From NCBI RefSeq assembly GCF_019263745.1, contig NZ_CP077107.1, forward strand, positions 248,001 through 312,000: a stretch of DNA of 64,000 nucleotides, in the 5' to 3' direction. Numbering within the stretch: the first letter of the stretch is position 1; each line of letters opens with the position of its first letter. The stretch is from Methanospirillum hungatei. GTDB lineage: Archaea > Halobacteriota > Methanomicrobia > Methanomicrobiales > Methanospirillaceae. Position numbers and translations under genes: made by a program. Of the stretch, positions 54,224 through 63,817 are shown in pieces. Below the pieces are notes generated by a model, which saw only the letters and a program-made list of their open reading frames with translations, had not been told where the DNA came from and ran no database searches.

Positions 54224-54790
54224 CTATTTTTTCCTTTCTATTGCCTTGACAATTTCCTCTAGATTTTTATTTATTTTTACTAACGGGTTTTCCGAAGGAT
54301 GAAGTAAATCAAATTCCGCAGCAGTATCTATAATAAAAGACTCAAATTTCTCCTTTTGAGATGAATTATAATATTTTACATCTACATTAAAGAGTGGGAT
54401 CGAAGGAGTATCATTTTTTACAGGACGCCATACTAACCGAAAAACTATTTTCTGGTTCGGACCAAGATATGAAATTCCCTTATTAAATAGAGGCAATTCT
54501 GAAATTTTTTTCTCACTATGATACACAAAATCAGGATTAAATGCGAATTTAATATCATACGCTGCACCCAGACCATAATTAATTATCACGAGGTTTTTTA
54601 AAGAATAGTGAATATCATCGGGAGCAAGATACATAGAGACAGAAGGGTCTGTTTGCAACTCCCTCATTTTTGCAGTTTCATCTACAAGTCGATTTGTTAT
54701 TATTGTATAAACAATGAGAACGACTAATGAAAGGGCAGAAATTACTAATGTTATTATTCCAATTAAGAGTGAATAGTCATCTGATGTCAT
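54224..54790 (-). CDS. Membrane-anchored protein, unknown function, in defence region
   Basis: The 188-residue protein has one N-terminal membrane helix (about residues 7-30: LLIGIITLVISALSLVVLIV), then a charged coiled segment (NRLVDETAKMRELQ) and a beta-rich domain with SVSMYLAPDDIHYSLKNLVI. I do not recognise a family; such helix-plus-beta proteins are common next to restriction systems. The frame extends to a TTG at 54850, but ATG 54790 precedes the helix more closely. It diverges from the mod gene. Confidence 0.55.
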   Translation of the reverse strand: MTSDDYSLLIGIITLVISALSLVVLIVYTIITNRLVDETAKMRELQTDPSVSMYLAPDDIHYSLKNLVIINYGLGAAYDIKFAFNPDFVYHSEKKISELPLFNKGISYLGPNQKIVFRLVWRPVKNDTPSIPLFNVDVKYYNSSQKEKFESFIIDTAAEFDLLHPSENPLVKINKNLEEIVKAIERKK

Positions 54791-54932
54791 GTACTGATGA
54801 AATTGGAAATTATTGCTATTTGATGATGTGGGTTTAGATAATAGTGCCAATATTCATCTATACATTGTATCTATCAATCTCATTTCAACATCTTTTTCCT
54901 ATCCCCCTTCCAAAACTTCATAAGATACCCCT

Positions 54933-56969
54933 ATGAAACTCACCGACAACGAAATTCGAGACATCAACCGCTACCTCGAATCTGGTAAACCCCTCCCCGA
55001 TTCCTACCGGTTCATCCTTTTTGATGAGAAACGAGAAGTAGAACTCGTCTGGAATGGAAAAACCAACGAAGTCTCAACCGCAGTCCTTCCCTTCCAAATC
55101 ATCGAACAAATTGACGAACCCAGAAAAGAAAAAGACACCAAAATTCAACAAACCCTCTTTGACCTGGACGACCGGGGCAGACAGATCAAAGGATGGACTA
55201 ACAAACTGATCTGGGGAGACAACAAACTCATCCTATCCAGCCTGAAGAATGGACCTCTTCGGGAAGAGATAGAGAAACAGGGTGGAATCAAACTCATCTA
55301 TATCGATCCACCCTTCGATGTCGGGGCCGACTTCTCAATGAGTATCGAGATAGGGGATGAGAGTTTCATAAAACAACCGGGAATCCTTGAAGAAATTGCC
55401 TACCGGGATACATGGGGTCGGGGAGCGGATAGTTTCATTTCAATGATCTATGAGCGGTTAGTGCTAATGAGGGACTTGCTTGCAGAAGATGGAAGTATCT
55501 ATGTTCATTGCGATTGGAGAGTAAATAGTCTTATCAGATTGGTTTTAGACGAGGTATTCGGGAAAAATAATTTTAAAAATCAGATTGTATGGCAACGATT
55601 CAATTTTCATGCAGATTCTAAACGATATGGTATTGTTGTTGATGAAATTTTATTTTATTCTTTTTCTGATAAATTCATTTGGAACCCATTATCTGCACCA
55701 ATTAAAGAATCTTACATTTCAAGTCATTTTAGAAACCAAGATCCCGATGGGCGAAAATATAAAATGGCTGACATTTTAGCAAAAGGGCAGGGCCCAGCTA
55801 GGAAATTCGGAGATAGAATCCTAGAACCTCCTGCAGGTACTCACTGGAGATTTAGTCAAGAGAAAATTGATGAATTAATAGCTGTAGGGAAAATAACATT
55901 TAGCAAAACAGGCCGCCCAGCTGTGAAGTTGTATTTAGATGAAAAAGAGGGAAGTGCGATACATTGTCTATGGACTGACATTCCCCCAGTTAATCCTATG
56001 GCTGCCGAAAGAATTGATTACCCTACCCAAAAACCAGAAGCCCTCCTTGAACGAATCATCAAAGCCTCATCAAACGAAGGCGATCTCGTTGCAGACTTCT
56101 TCTGTGGTTCTGGTACTACTCTTGCAGTCGCCGAAAAACTCGGTCGAAAATGGATCGGGTCAGACCTCGGAAAGTTCGCCATTCATACTACCCGGAAACG
56201 AATGATCGGAGTCCAGCGGGAGATCAAAAACTCCGGAAAAGACTTCCGGGCATTCGAAATCCTCAACCTAGGAAAATATGAACGCCAGCATTATATCGGA
56301 ATTAACGAAAACCTCCGGGACGAAGAAAAACGAAAACAACTCGAACAGAAAGAGAAAGACTTCGTCGATCTCATCCTCCACGCCTACAAAGCAGAACCAG
56401 TCGCCAACTTCTCTACCTTCCACGGAAAGAAACAAAACCGACTTGTCACTGTCGGTCCGGTCAACCTCCCCGTTACCCGGCTCTTTGTCGAAGAAATCAT
56501 CTCTGAATGTAGACAGAAAAGGATCACCAAAGTCGATATCCTCGGATTCGAGTTTGAAATGGGACTCTTCCCCAGTGTCCAGGAGGAGGCCAAAGGAAAA
56601 GGAATAGACCTTGCTCTGAAATACATCCCCCGTGAAGTCTTTGATAAACGGGCAATAGAAAAGAACCAGGTCGTATTCCACGATGTCTCGTACATCGAAG
56701 TCACTCCCCATATCAAAGGCAACTCAATCTCTGTGGAGCTCTCGGACTTTTCGGTTCACTATAATCAGGATACCATAGCGAATGTGGAAGAAAACCTCAA
56801 ACCCGGTGGAAATAAAATTGTTGTCGATAACGGCCAGATAGTCAAGATCTCCAAGGATAAGAAAGGCATCACCACCCGGGAGCCGCTCACACAGGCCTGG
56901 ACTGACTGGATAGATTACTGGTCGGTTGATTTTGACTTTGAAAGCAAGAAAGAGATCATCACCGTCTAG
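54933..56969 (+). CDS. mod: Type III restriction-modification methyltransferase (Mod), ended by in-frame TAG
   Basis: Mod methylates N6-adenine and recognises DNA for the type III complex. The 678-residue frame has motif IV DPPF (about residue 126) in [11 protein letters not shown] and motif I FFCGSGTT (about 387), the beta-class order, with the target-recognition domain between. The 5' and 3' parts have mostly C-ending codons; the middle (about 55500-56010) is far more AT-rich. The frame ends at a TAG at 56967-56969, but coding continues in the same frame for 70 more codons (to 57182). The protein is therefore probably a truncated form of a 749-residue Mod. Confidence 0.88.
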   Translation: MKLTDNEIRDINRYLESGKPLPDSYRFILFDEKREVELVWNGKTNEVSTAVLPFQIIEQIDEPRKEKDTKIQQTLFDLDDRGRQIKGWTNKLIWGDNKLILSSLKNGPLREEIEKQGGIKLIYIDPPFDVGADFSMSIEIGDESFIKQPGILEEIAYRDTWGRGADSFISMIYERLVLMRDLLAEDGSIYVHCDWRVNSLIRLVLDEVFGKNNFKNQIVWQRFNFHADSKRYGIVVDEILFYSFSDKFIWNPLSAPIKESYISSHFRNQDPDGRKYKMADILAKGQGPARKFGDRILEPPAGTHWRFSQEKIDELIAVGKITFSKTGRPAVKLYLDEKEGSAIHCLWTDIPPVNPMAAERIDYPTQKPEALLERIIKASSNEGDLVADFFCGSGTTLAVAEKLGRKWIGSDLGKFAIHTTRKRMIGVQREIKNSGKDFRAFEILNLGKYERQHYIGINENLRDEEKRKQLEQKEKDFVDLILHAYKAEPVANFSTFHGKKQNRLVTVGPVNLPVTRLFVEEIISECRQKRITKVDILGFEFEMGLFPSVQEEAKGKGIDLALKYIPREVFDKRAIEKNQVVFHDVSYIEVTPHIKGNSISVELSDFSVHYNQDTIANVEENLKPGGNKIVVDNGQIVKISKDKKGITTREPLTQAWTDWIDYWSVDFDFESKKEIITV

Positions 56970-57182
56970 AACACCGATGGGGAGATAGAAGAGATCTGGT
57001 CCGGAGACTACATCTTTGAGAATGAATGGCAATCATTCAGGACAAGAAAAGATCGGAGCCTTGAACTAAAGAGCATCTATAAAGAAGTCCTCCCAGGCAG
57101 ACGGAAAATAGCCGTGAAAGTGGTCGATATTTTCGGGAATGACACCATGAAAATTATCGACGTATATATCGGAGACAAGTAA
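56970..57182 (+). pseudogene. C-terminal part of Mod after an in-frame TAG
   Basis: After the TAG the same frame encodes 70 residues with FENEWQSFRTRKDRSLELKS and VVDIFGNDT, which look like the normal end of type III Mod proteins, and it stops with TAA at 57180-57182, two bases before the KilA-N gene. It has no own ribosome site. A nonsense mutation, readthrough or sequencing error would each explain this. Confidence 0.75.
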
Positions 57183-57183
57183 C

Positions 57184-57999
57184 ATGGCAAAAATCACCGT
57201 CCTTGATAAAGAGATCACTCTCTATATCCAGAATGAAGAGGATTACATCTGCATCACTGATATTGCCAAGTACAAGGATCCAGAACGAAGCGATGACATC
57301 ATCCGTAATTGGATTCGAAACCGGAATACAATAGAATTTCTTGGAATATGGGAACAACTGAACAACCCAAATTTTAATCCCGTCGAATTCGACGGGTTTA
57401 GAAAACAGGCAGGACTCAACAGTTTCACATTAACATCGAAACAATGGATTGAAAGAACGGGAGCAATAGGACTCATTTCCAAAGCGGGAAGATATGGGGG
57501 AACCTATGCTCACAAAGATATCGCCTTTGAATTTGCCTCCTGGATATCAGTAGAATTCAAACTCTATCTCATCAAAGAGTTCCAACGGCTCAAAGAAGAG
57601 GAACAAAAACAACTTGGATGGGATATCCGGAGAAACCTTGCCAAGATTAATTACCGGATTCATACCGATGCAATCAAGGAAAATCTTATCCCGATTGAAC
57701 TCTCGAAAAAGCAGATAAACCAAGTATATGCTTCAGAAGAAGACCTCCTCAACATGGCACTCTTCGGGATAACCGCAAAGGACTGGCGGGAGGCGAACCC
57801 GGATAAGAAGGGAAACATACGGGATTATGCTGACATCTCTCAACTCGTCTGTCTCTCAAACCTAGAAAACCTCAATGCTCATTTTATTAGCGATAACCTC
57901 CCCCAGAGCGAACGACTCTTAAAACTCAACAAAATTGCCATACATCAGATGAAACTCCTCACCGAAGAATCTGGCGTGAAACAAATCGGAGGTAAATAA
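57184..57999 (+). CDS. KilA-N domain protein in the type III R-M operon
   Basis: The 271-residue protein has a KilA-N domain (about residues 18-135: YICITDIAKYKDPERSDD, IRNWIRNRNTIEFLGIW, SWISVEFKLYLIKEFQRL in pieces), a DNA-binding fold known from phage repressors and other viral proteins. The C-terminal half is helical and of unknown type. It lies between mod and res, two bases after the mod frame and directly before res, so all three are co-expressed. A role in control or DNA binding of the R-M system is inferred. Confidence 0.85.
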   Translation: MAKITVLDKEITLYIQNEEDYICITDIAKYKDPERSDDIIRNWIRNRNTIEFLGIWEQLNNPNFNPVEFDGFRKQAGLNSFTLTSKQWIERTGAIGLISKAGRYGGTYAHKDIAFEFASWISVEFKLYLIKEFQRLKEEEQKQLGWDIRRNLAKINYRIHTDAIKENLIPIELSKKQINQVYASEEDLLNMALFGITAKDWREANPDKKGNIRDYADISQLVCLSNLENLNAHFISDNLPQSERLLKLNKIAIHQMKLLTEESGVKQIGGK

Positions 58000-60675
58000 A
58001 TGGCACTTCATCCGGACTTTCCCAGTGATCCCTACGCAATATTAAACCCGGACATCCGGTGGTTCCCAGCTGATGAACTCCTGAGAACACAAGGATATGA
58101 AAAACTCCTCCCCCCGCTGGTTGCCACATTACGAAAAAAGGTTAATGCCTGGCGGGAAAGCGGATATGAAGGAGCAAGTGCAACCAGCCGGGCACTAATC
58201 AGGTGGTGGTTTGAAGAACCGCATCCGATCCCAAAATCAGATGGAACCCTTTTTAATTTTAGATACTATTTTGCACAACGGGAAGCCGTCGAAACCATCA
58301 TCTACCTATACGAAATTGCCCAGATAAAAGACAAATACGATCTACTCCGGTATGATAGTTCACAAGCCATTTCTGCCGGAATGTTCCCTGAAACATGGAA
58401 CAGGTATGTCATTAAAATGGCAACCGGGAGCGGGAAGACAAAAGTATTGAGTCTCCTCCTAGCCTGGAGTTATTACCATAAAATCTACGAAGAAGACTCT
58501 ACGCTCTCACGGAACTTTCTTGTCATTGCTCCGAACATCATTGTCCTTGATAGAATACGGGCAGATTTTGATGGACTTAAAATATTCTTCTCTGATCCTA
58601 TCATTCCGGATAACGGGTATGAAGGCCAGAACTGGCGTGATGATTTCCAGCTTACCCTGCATATCCAGGACAATGTCCATATCACCAGAAAAACCGGGAA
58701 CATCTTCCTGACTAACATTCACCGGGTCTATGACAGTAATAACCGGGAACCATCATTCGAAGATGAAGATATGATGGATTACTTCCTTGGAAAAAAGCCA
58801 GTCGGAGCAACAACCGACTCAAAATTAGACCTGGGAGATATTGTTCGTGACATCGATGAACTCATGATACTCAACGATGAGGCCCATCACGTCCACGATG
58901 AAAAACTCGCCTGGTTTAAATCAATTCAGGATATCCATAACCGGTTGTTACAAAAAGATGGGAAACTCTCCATGCAGATAGATGTGACCGCTACCCCTCG
59001 GCACAATAATGGAGCCATTTTTGTACAAACGATATCAGACTACCCCCTCGTTGAGGCGATTCATCAGAATATCGTGAAGCATCCAGTCCTTCCGGATTCA
59101 GCAAGTAGGGCAAAACTCATCGAGAAGAAGAGTTCCAAATACTCAGAAAAATACGAGGATTATATACATCTCGGATATCTGGAATGGGAGAAAGTCTTTG
59201 ACGTCCATGAAAAACTAGGAAAAAAAGCCGTCCTTTTCGTAATGACTGATGATACAAAAAACTGTGATGAAGTATCAGAATATTTGCAGTCAAAATACCC
59301 CAAATTAAAAGATGGAGTTCTTGTTATCCACACAAAAAATAACGGAGAAATCTCTGAATCCAGCACTGGAAAGTCATTAGAAGAGTTGGAACGGTTACGA
59401 AAAGCCGCCAATGAAGTTGACTTGACAGAAAATAATTACAAGGCGATTGTTTCGGTTCTGATGCTAAAAGAAGGATGGGATGTAAAAAATGTCACCACTA
59501 TCGTAGGGCTCCGGGCATACAGTTCAAAGAGCAATATCCTTCCAGAACAGACTCTTGGGAGGGGCCTTCGGAGAATGTACCGGGGGGATGATGATATCAT
59601 TGAAACGGTGAGTGTTATCGGAACCGACGCATTCATGGATTTTGTTGAAACTATCCGAAATGAAGGTGTTGAAATTGACCGGAGAAAGATGGGTCAAGGT
59701 ACAGAACCAAAAGCCCCCCTGGTTATCGAAGTTGATAATGAGAACAATAAGAAGGATATCGAAGCATTGGACATTGAAATACCAGTCCTATCACCGAGAA
59801 TATATCGTGAGTATAAAAACCTCTCACTCCTTAATGTATCCACTTTCACCAACAGAAAATATCCTGTCATTCAATTTTCAGAAGAGGAACAACGGGAAAT
59901 AATCTTTCGTGATATTGCAACAGAAGTCGTAGACCATATTACAAAACTCGACACCAGTATCGCCCCAAATTATCAGAGTGTCATAGGATTTTTTACCCAG
60001 GTAATTATGAAAGACCTCCGATTGGTGAGTGGTTATGATATCTTGTATGGAAAAGTAAAAGAATTTGTAATTAATGGACTATTTGAAGAGAAAATCGACA
60101 TCAATTCCCTCAACATTTTAAGAAATCTTTCAGAAGTTGATGTTTCAAAAACACTGGTCGAGACATTTAAGAAGGCCATTAATGAATTGACCGTCCTTAA
60201 TAAAGGAGAAGCGGAGATTAGGGATAGTATCAAAATCAGCAAGTGTCGGCCTTTTGTTGCAAAAGAACAGGGATATTTAATTCCGAAGAAAAGTATTTTC
60301 AATAAAATCATAGGGGATAGTGAATTGGAACTTGAGTTTGCAAACTTTCTCGAAAGTTGCGATGATATCATTTCCTATGTTAAGAACTATTTCGCTGTCA
60401 ATTTTAAGATCGATTACCAAAATCACAAAGGAGAGATCTCTAATTATTATCCGGATTTCATTGTGAAAAGGAATGAATCAGAGATCTATATCATTGAAAC
60501 TAAAGGCCTAGAAGATCTGGATGTCCCATTGAAAACCGAACGTCTTGATCAATGGTGTAAAGATGTCAATTCAAAAAATACAGATGTCACGTATCATTGG
60601 TTATTCGTGAAAGACGATGAGTTCCGGCAAAAGATCCCCAGAAGTTTCCAAGAATTGATAAAACGATTTTCATAA
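58000..60675 (+). CDS. res: Type III restriction endonuclease subunit (Res)
   Basis: Res is the ATP-driven translocase and nuclease of the type III complex. The 891-residue protein has Walker A MATGSGKTK (about 140-148), DEAH box ILNDEAHHVHDEK (about 292), DVTATPR, and motif VI EQTLGRGLRRM (about 515-525). Near the C-terminus NYYPDFIVK and YIIETKG form the PD-(D/E)xK nuclease (about residues 812-835). It starts 8 bases after a GGAGG site at the end of the KilA-N gene. It seems intact. Confidence 0.93.
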   Translation: MALHPDFPSDPYAILNPDIRWFPADELLRTQGYEKLLPPLVATLRKKVNAWRESGYEGASATSRALIRWWFEEPHPIPKSDGTLFNFRYYFAQREAVETIIYLYEIAQIKDKYDLLRYDSSQAISAGMFPETWNRYVIKMATGSGKTKVLSLLLAWSYYHKIYEEDSTLSRNFLVIAPNIIVLDRIRADFDGLKIFFSDPIIPDNGYEGQNWRDDFQLTLHIQDNVHITRKTGNIFLTNIHRVYDSNNREPSFEDEDMMDYFLGKKPVGATTDSKLDLGDIVRDIDELMILNDEAHHVHDEKLAWFKSIQDIHNRLLQKDGKLSMQIDVTATPRHNNGAIFVQTISDYPLVEAIHQNIVKHPVLPDSASRAKLIEKKSSKYSEKYEDYIHLGYLEWEKVFDVHEKLGKKAVLFVMTDDTKNCDEVSEYLQSKYPKLKDGVLVIHTKNNGEISESSTGKSLEELERLRKAANEVDLTENNYKAIVSVLMLKEGWDVKNVTTIVGLRAYSSKSNILPEQTLGRGLRRMYRGDDDIIETVSVIGTDAFMDFVETIRNEGVEIDRRKMGQGTEPKAPLVIEVDNENNKKDIEALDIEIPVLSPRIYREYKNLSLLNVSTFTNRKYPVIQFSEEEQREIIFRDIATEVVDHITKLDTSIAPNYQSVIGFFTQVIMKDLRLVSGYDILYGKVKEFVINGLFEEKIDINSLNILRNLSEVDVSKTLVETFKKAINELTVLNKGEAEIRDSIKISKCRPFVAKEQGYLIPKKSIFNKIIGDSELELEFANFLESCDDIISYVKNYFAVNFKIDYQNHKGEISNYYPDFIVKRNESEIYIIETKGLEDLDVPLKTERLDQWCKDVNSKNTDVTYHWLFVKDDEFRQKIPRSFQELIKRFS

Positions 60676-61280
60676 ATTTTATTCCCTATTATTGAGGAAC
60701 ATGGCATTCTAAATATTTTAATTAGTACCCGGGCATCAGTTGACCTACCGGGCGACTACAGCGAGCCGGAGAGTTAACTCATATCCGAACAATTCTCAAT
60801 ACTTATAGAGGACTGGGATTGAGGATATTCAGATTATAATTCACATTACGCGCCCTTGGCTAAAAAAGCCTAAATTATTTCTTCAATAGGAATTTTAAAG
60901 ATACAGTGAGGTCACACAAAAAGGACGAACTCAAAAATTCATTGAGATTTACCCAAGGGAGCGGAACGTGAGCAATATGTGATATAGAGAACATATAACC
61001 GAACTTCCTAAATATCCTCTACGGTATTAGGCTAGGAGCATACCTACGTAGCCGATTTGTTCTCAATGAATATGGCCGTTATCTAAAAAAGATTGGAAGT
61101 TGGCAACGATGGAAATCTCCCCCGGACTAATGTACCATCAGTCAGTCCGGCCGGGGTAAATGAATTACTCAGGACAGAGTGATTCAGACCGAACTTTCTA
61201 ATGATACCTCTAACCGAAGAGTTCGGAGTAAACAGGATTTCAGGGTGACAAATTTAGTTTGTGAGTGATATTTTTATTAT
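60676..61280. other. Non-coding region with repeated motifs and strong hairpins
   Basis: No open frame of use is present in about 600 bases. CCGAAC occurs at 60785, 60999 and 61189, each followed by a hairpin. Two GC-rich hairpins have a 15-base loop containing CATCAGT: stem CCCGG/CCGGG (60728-60752) and stem CCGGACT/AGTCCGG (61122-61150, extended by CCC/GGG). A further hairpin pairs AATTACTC with GAGTGATT (61163-61184), and CCGAACT (61189) pairs with AGTTCGG (61220). The region could hold one or more structured RNAs. Confidence 0.4.
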
Positions 61281-61892
61281 TTAACCATTAACACTATCCA
61301 AAACTCCACTATTCGCCGTAAACAAAGTAACATCCCCGACTGAAGAGAAATCAGCATCATCACTAATGATCTGGAGAGGAATCCCTTCAGCATGTAGCGA
61401 CTCTACCATACAAGCATCATATGCATCCAGTTTATGACTCCCCATTCGTTCAATGACTTTATGGGTAAAATCTGAAGTTAAATGAACCGGAATCGAAACC
61501 GACATAGCCTCAACCTGACTCCAGGCTAGTTCAATCTCTTCAATAACACCCGGACGTCGATGAGCATACTCATGACGATAGGCTTTCGGAGAGATATCAA
61601 TTCCCGTTTCCCTCTTAAAGATATCATACTCAGTTCGTTCAATCAGGTTGCTCAGTTCAGAAAACGATAATTCAGAACGATAGAGTGTCCCCTTCACATT
61701 CAGAACCTTCTTAATAAAATCGGGATAGTTTTTGATCTGTTTTCCCCTGTACCTGGGAAGCCCCTGACCGGCAATCTGGGATGCTACCCAGAACCAGACA
61801 TTCGTATCGACAAAAAAAGAGTCCTCCGGGTGAGGATCATACCGGTTGATGTCAACAATCTGTGACACAACAATATATTTTCGAGAACTCAC
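61281..61892 (-). CDS. PIN-domain protein (cassette gene 3)
   Basis: The 203-residue protein has the acidic residues of a PIN nuclease: Asp in FFVDTNVWFWV (about 29), Glu in SELSFSELSNLIE (about 79), Asp in HKLDAYDACMVE, and Asp in IISDDADF. It is longer than VapC toxins and no VapB antitoxin gene adjoins. It starts with GTG at 61892, overlapping the STAS-like stop by four bases (GTGA), so it depends on translation of the genes before it. It probably cuts RNA; the target is unknown. Confidence 0.82.
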   Translation of the reverse strand: MSSRKYIVVSQIVDINRYDPHPEDSFFVDTNVWFWVASQIAGQGLPRYRGKQIKNYPDFIKKVLNVKGTLYRSELSFSELSNLIERTEYDIFKRETGIDISPKAYRHEYAHRRPGVIEEIELAWSQVEAMSVSIPVHLTSDFTHKVIERMGSHKLDAYDACMVESLHAEGIPLQIISDDADFSSVGDVTLFTANSGVLDSVNG

Positions 61893-62236
61893 GCACTCTC
61901 CGCAATCCCTAGAAGAGTGTCATCAATTGCCTTTTGCAGACTTGGATTCGAATAATACTCCTTAGCATTCGAAATAACTTTCTTTGCCACCTGGTTCCCA
62001 TACGGTGAAAGATTGACAAATTTCAAATGGCCCTGTAACTGCTCAATTGGAATATCTTTGAGCAACTGTCCTATTGCGGTATTAAAGAAAGGTGATGCAC
62101 AGATATGAATATCTGTGAAGTCAAGCGTAACGTCTTCTCCCTTTTCAAGGACCGGATGGACTAGATCAAATATTTTTTGCCCATCATCCACCGAAATACA
62201 GTGTTCACCGGTAAGGGTAATAACTTTAATATTCAT
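61889..62236 (-). CDS. STAS-like DUF4325 protein (cassette gene 2)
   Basis: The 115-residue protein has the DUF4325 pattern: ISVDDGQKIFDLVHPVL, VTLDFTDIHICASPFFNTAIGQLL, LKFVNLSPYGNQVAKKVI and YYSNPSLQKAID. STAS-like domains act as anti-anti-sigma or docking modules. I use ATG 62236, which has GAGGTGAG six bases upstream; the upstream in-frame starts overlap the GHKL gene. It lies between the GHKL ATPase gene (10-base gap) and the PIN gene (4-base overlap). Confidence 0.82.
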   Translation of the reverse strand: MNIKVITLTGEHCISVDDGQKIFDLVHPVLEKGEDVTLDFTDIHICASPFFNTAIGQLLKDIPIEQLQGHLKFVNLSPYGNQVAKKVISNAKEYYSNPSLQKAIDDTLLGIAESA

Positions 62237-62246
62237 AATTCTCACC

Positions 62247-63164
62247 TCATGCCCAGATATCATCAATTGTTTCATCTGAAAAATGATAGTATTTCTCATC
62301 ACACCGGAGCATCAGGTTGATAACTGTACCTTCAAACTCCGGTAATCCTGATTCATAGATCTCTTTGTCATTTCCTATAAAGACATAGCCATCATTACTG
62401 TAAAACTCAAGAGTTCCTTTGTTTAACCGGATGAACTCTTTCAGGAGATCAAGACCGACTCCGGCATTTCTCTTCCCTTTCTTCGTAGAACTCCCTTTCG
62501 TAAATGCCCATTGTAATGCCTTATCGGAAGTGATACTATCAATATCACGTCCCTTTTGGATAGCGTATCTTCGAACATTGACCGGAATACCAACACCAAA
62601 ATCAACCAGGGTAAGATTGAGTTCATTCAGAATTGGATACTTTTGGCCACAGGTAAATATCCCATGCTGGGTTTCACTATGCTCAAAAGCATTCGTGAAT
62701 ATTTCCCATACTGCCCCAACAATCTCGTCCAGTAAGCGGGGACTAATGGAGAGCCAGGATCGCAAAAGCCACTCTTCGTGTAAATAATAGATAATTGCAT
62801 CCTGATCAGTTTTTTCAAAATTTTGAATGGAAACAGCATTTCCTTGCCATTTCGGTTCATCATATCCACAGAACGATAAAAATCCATTTTGGGCCAGGTT
62901 TGTATGAACATTTCTCTTCATTGATGGAATGTTAAGCTCAACCCGACCACCATTTCTTTTAATATGAGTAACCAATCCTCCCAAAACCGCTACAGCATTA
63001 TGACGGATAAATAAACAACGATCAAATGTGAAAAGTATGTGACCTGAAAAATCCCGATATTTTTTTGAGAGAGAGAATAGGTAATCAAAGTCCGGATGAT
63101 GATCGTTTAATGTGGGTATCGAGATTTTTTCCGGGGGACTGAAAGAAAATAATGATACTGTCAT
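62247..63164 (-). CDS. STAS-like/GHKL ATPase fusion (cassette gene 1)
   Basis: The 305-residue protein has an N-terminal STAS-like region (about 1-110, FTFDRCLFIRHNAVAVLGGL) and a C-terminal GHKL/HATPase domain with N box VWEIFTNAFEHSE (about 168), G1 box LVDFGVGIP and G2 box KGKRNAGVGLDLLKEFI. It has no dimerisation or phospho-acceptor His domain, so it resembles anti-sigma-like kinases such as SpoIIAB more than sensor kinases. It is the first gene of the three-gene cassette; a TATA-like stretch lies just upstream of ATG 63164. Confidence 0.82.
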   Translation of the reverse strand: MTVSLFSFSPPEKISIPTLNDHHPDFDYLFSLSKKYRDFSGHILFTFDRCLFIRHNAVAVLGGLVTHIKRNGGRVELNIPSMKRNVHTNLAQNGFLSFCGYDEPKWQGNAVSIQNFEKTDQDAIIYYLHEEWLLRSWLSISPRLLDEIVGAVWEIFTNAFEHSETQHGIFTCGQKYPILNELNLTLVDFGVGIPVNVRRYAIQKGRDIDSITSDKALQWAFTKGSSTKKGKRNAGVGLDLLKEFIRLNKGTLEFYSNDGYVFIGNDKEIYESGLPEFEGTVINLMLRCDEKYYHFSDETIDDIWA

Positions 63165-63817
63165 GCGATAAAACGAATTTTTACTGGTCCTTATTAAGTT
63201 ACCAATGAATGAATATCACAATTTCCAACACTTTTTCAGATGTGGCTCTTGAACCCGTTTTAATCAAGGCTACATCTTATAACAGTTCATATGACTCACT
63301 CACTGCGAATCTCAAGTGTCATGACCTAAAAGATGACTTGTTCAACGTCAATTACTCCTCTAACACTTTTCCTTCCCTCCCCGGTTCATCACAATCACCC
63401 TCATCTCCCCTCACTCTCCATCAACCCTCTTCGTATGCGTCCCCACATTCTCCCCCTCACAATCCTCCCGAACATATAATCCACCCTTGCGGCACGTATG
63501 GCGCAGGAAAATCCGAAATCTCGTAATATAACTCACAGCGCAAAAAATTCTCATATAACTTTCCAGGTATTTAAGGAGAAATCCACAAGTTCGAATCATC
63601 CTAATGAGGTGATCCATGCATACCGTTTCCTCCCCATATAAATCCATATATCACGCATAAAACCTTAAATCAGCCCTATGAATCCGGAAATTGCGCATCT
63701 TTAACGTCTGACAAGTCCGGATCTCCTTACTCAGTTTAAAGGATTTCGGTCATCAGACTACATAGGAAAGGTGGGAATTATTACTGATATTTTCAGACAT
63801 TTGAAGGCTCGGCATGA
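63165..63817. other. Non-coding right-hand stretch
   Basis: About 650 bases between the cassette and the end fragment. Open frames here (for example 63209-63526 on the plus strand) are low-complexity in Ser/Pro and show no protein-like motif, so I do not call them. I see no RNA gene. A few motifs resemble those at 60.7-61.3 kb (TTACTCAG at 63727, CATCAG at 63752), too short to call copies. Confidence 0.4.

Noticed and set aside
56967-56969. TAG read as pyrrolysine
   Set aside because: No pyrrolysine genes are seen, Methanomicrobiales are not known to use it, and a Mod C-terminus is not a known Pyl protein. Kept only as a remote option.
60676-61280. CRISPR array or group II intron
   Set aside because: The repeated motifs are only 6-7 bases and not regularly spaced with unique spacers; no intron domain V and no reverse transcriptase are present.
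61281-61892. Classical VapBC toxin-antitoxin
   Set aside because: The PIN protein is much longer than VapC and the gene before it is STAS-like, not a VapB-type DNA-binding antitoxin.
63209-63526. 105-codon plus-strand open frame
   Set aside because: Low-complexity Ser/Pro/His composition, no ribosome site and no recognisable motif.
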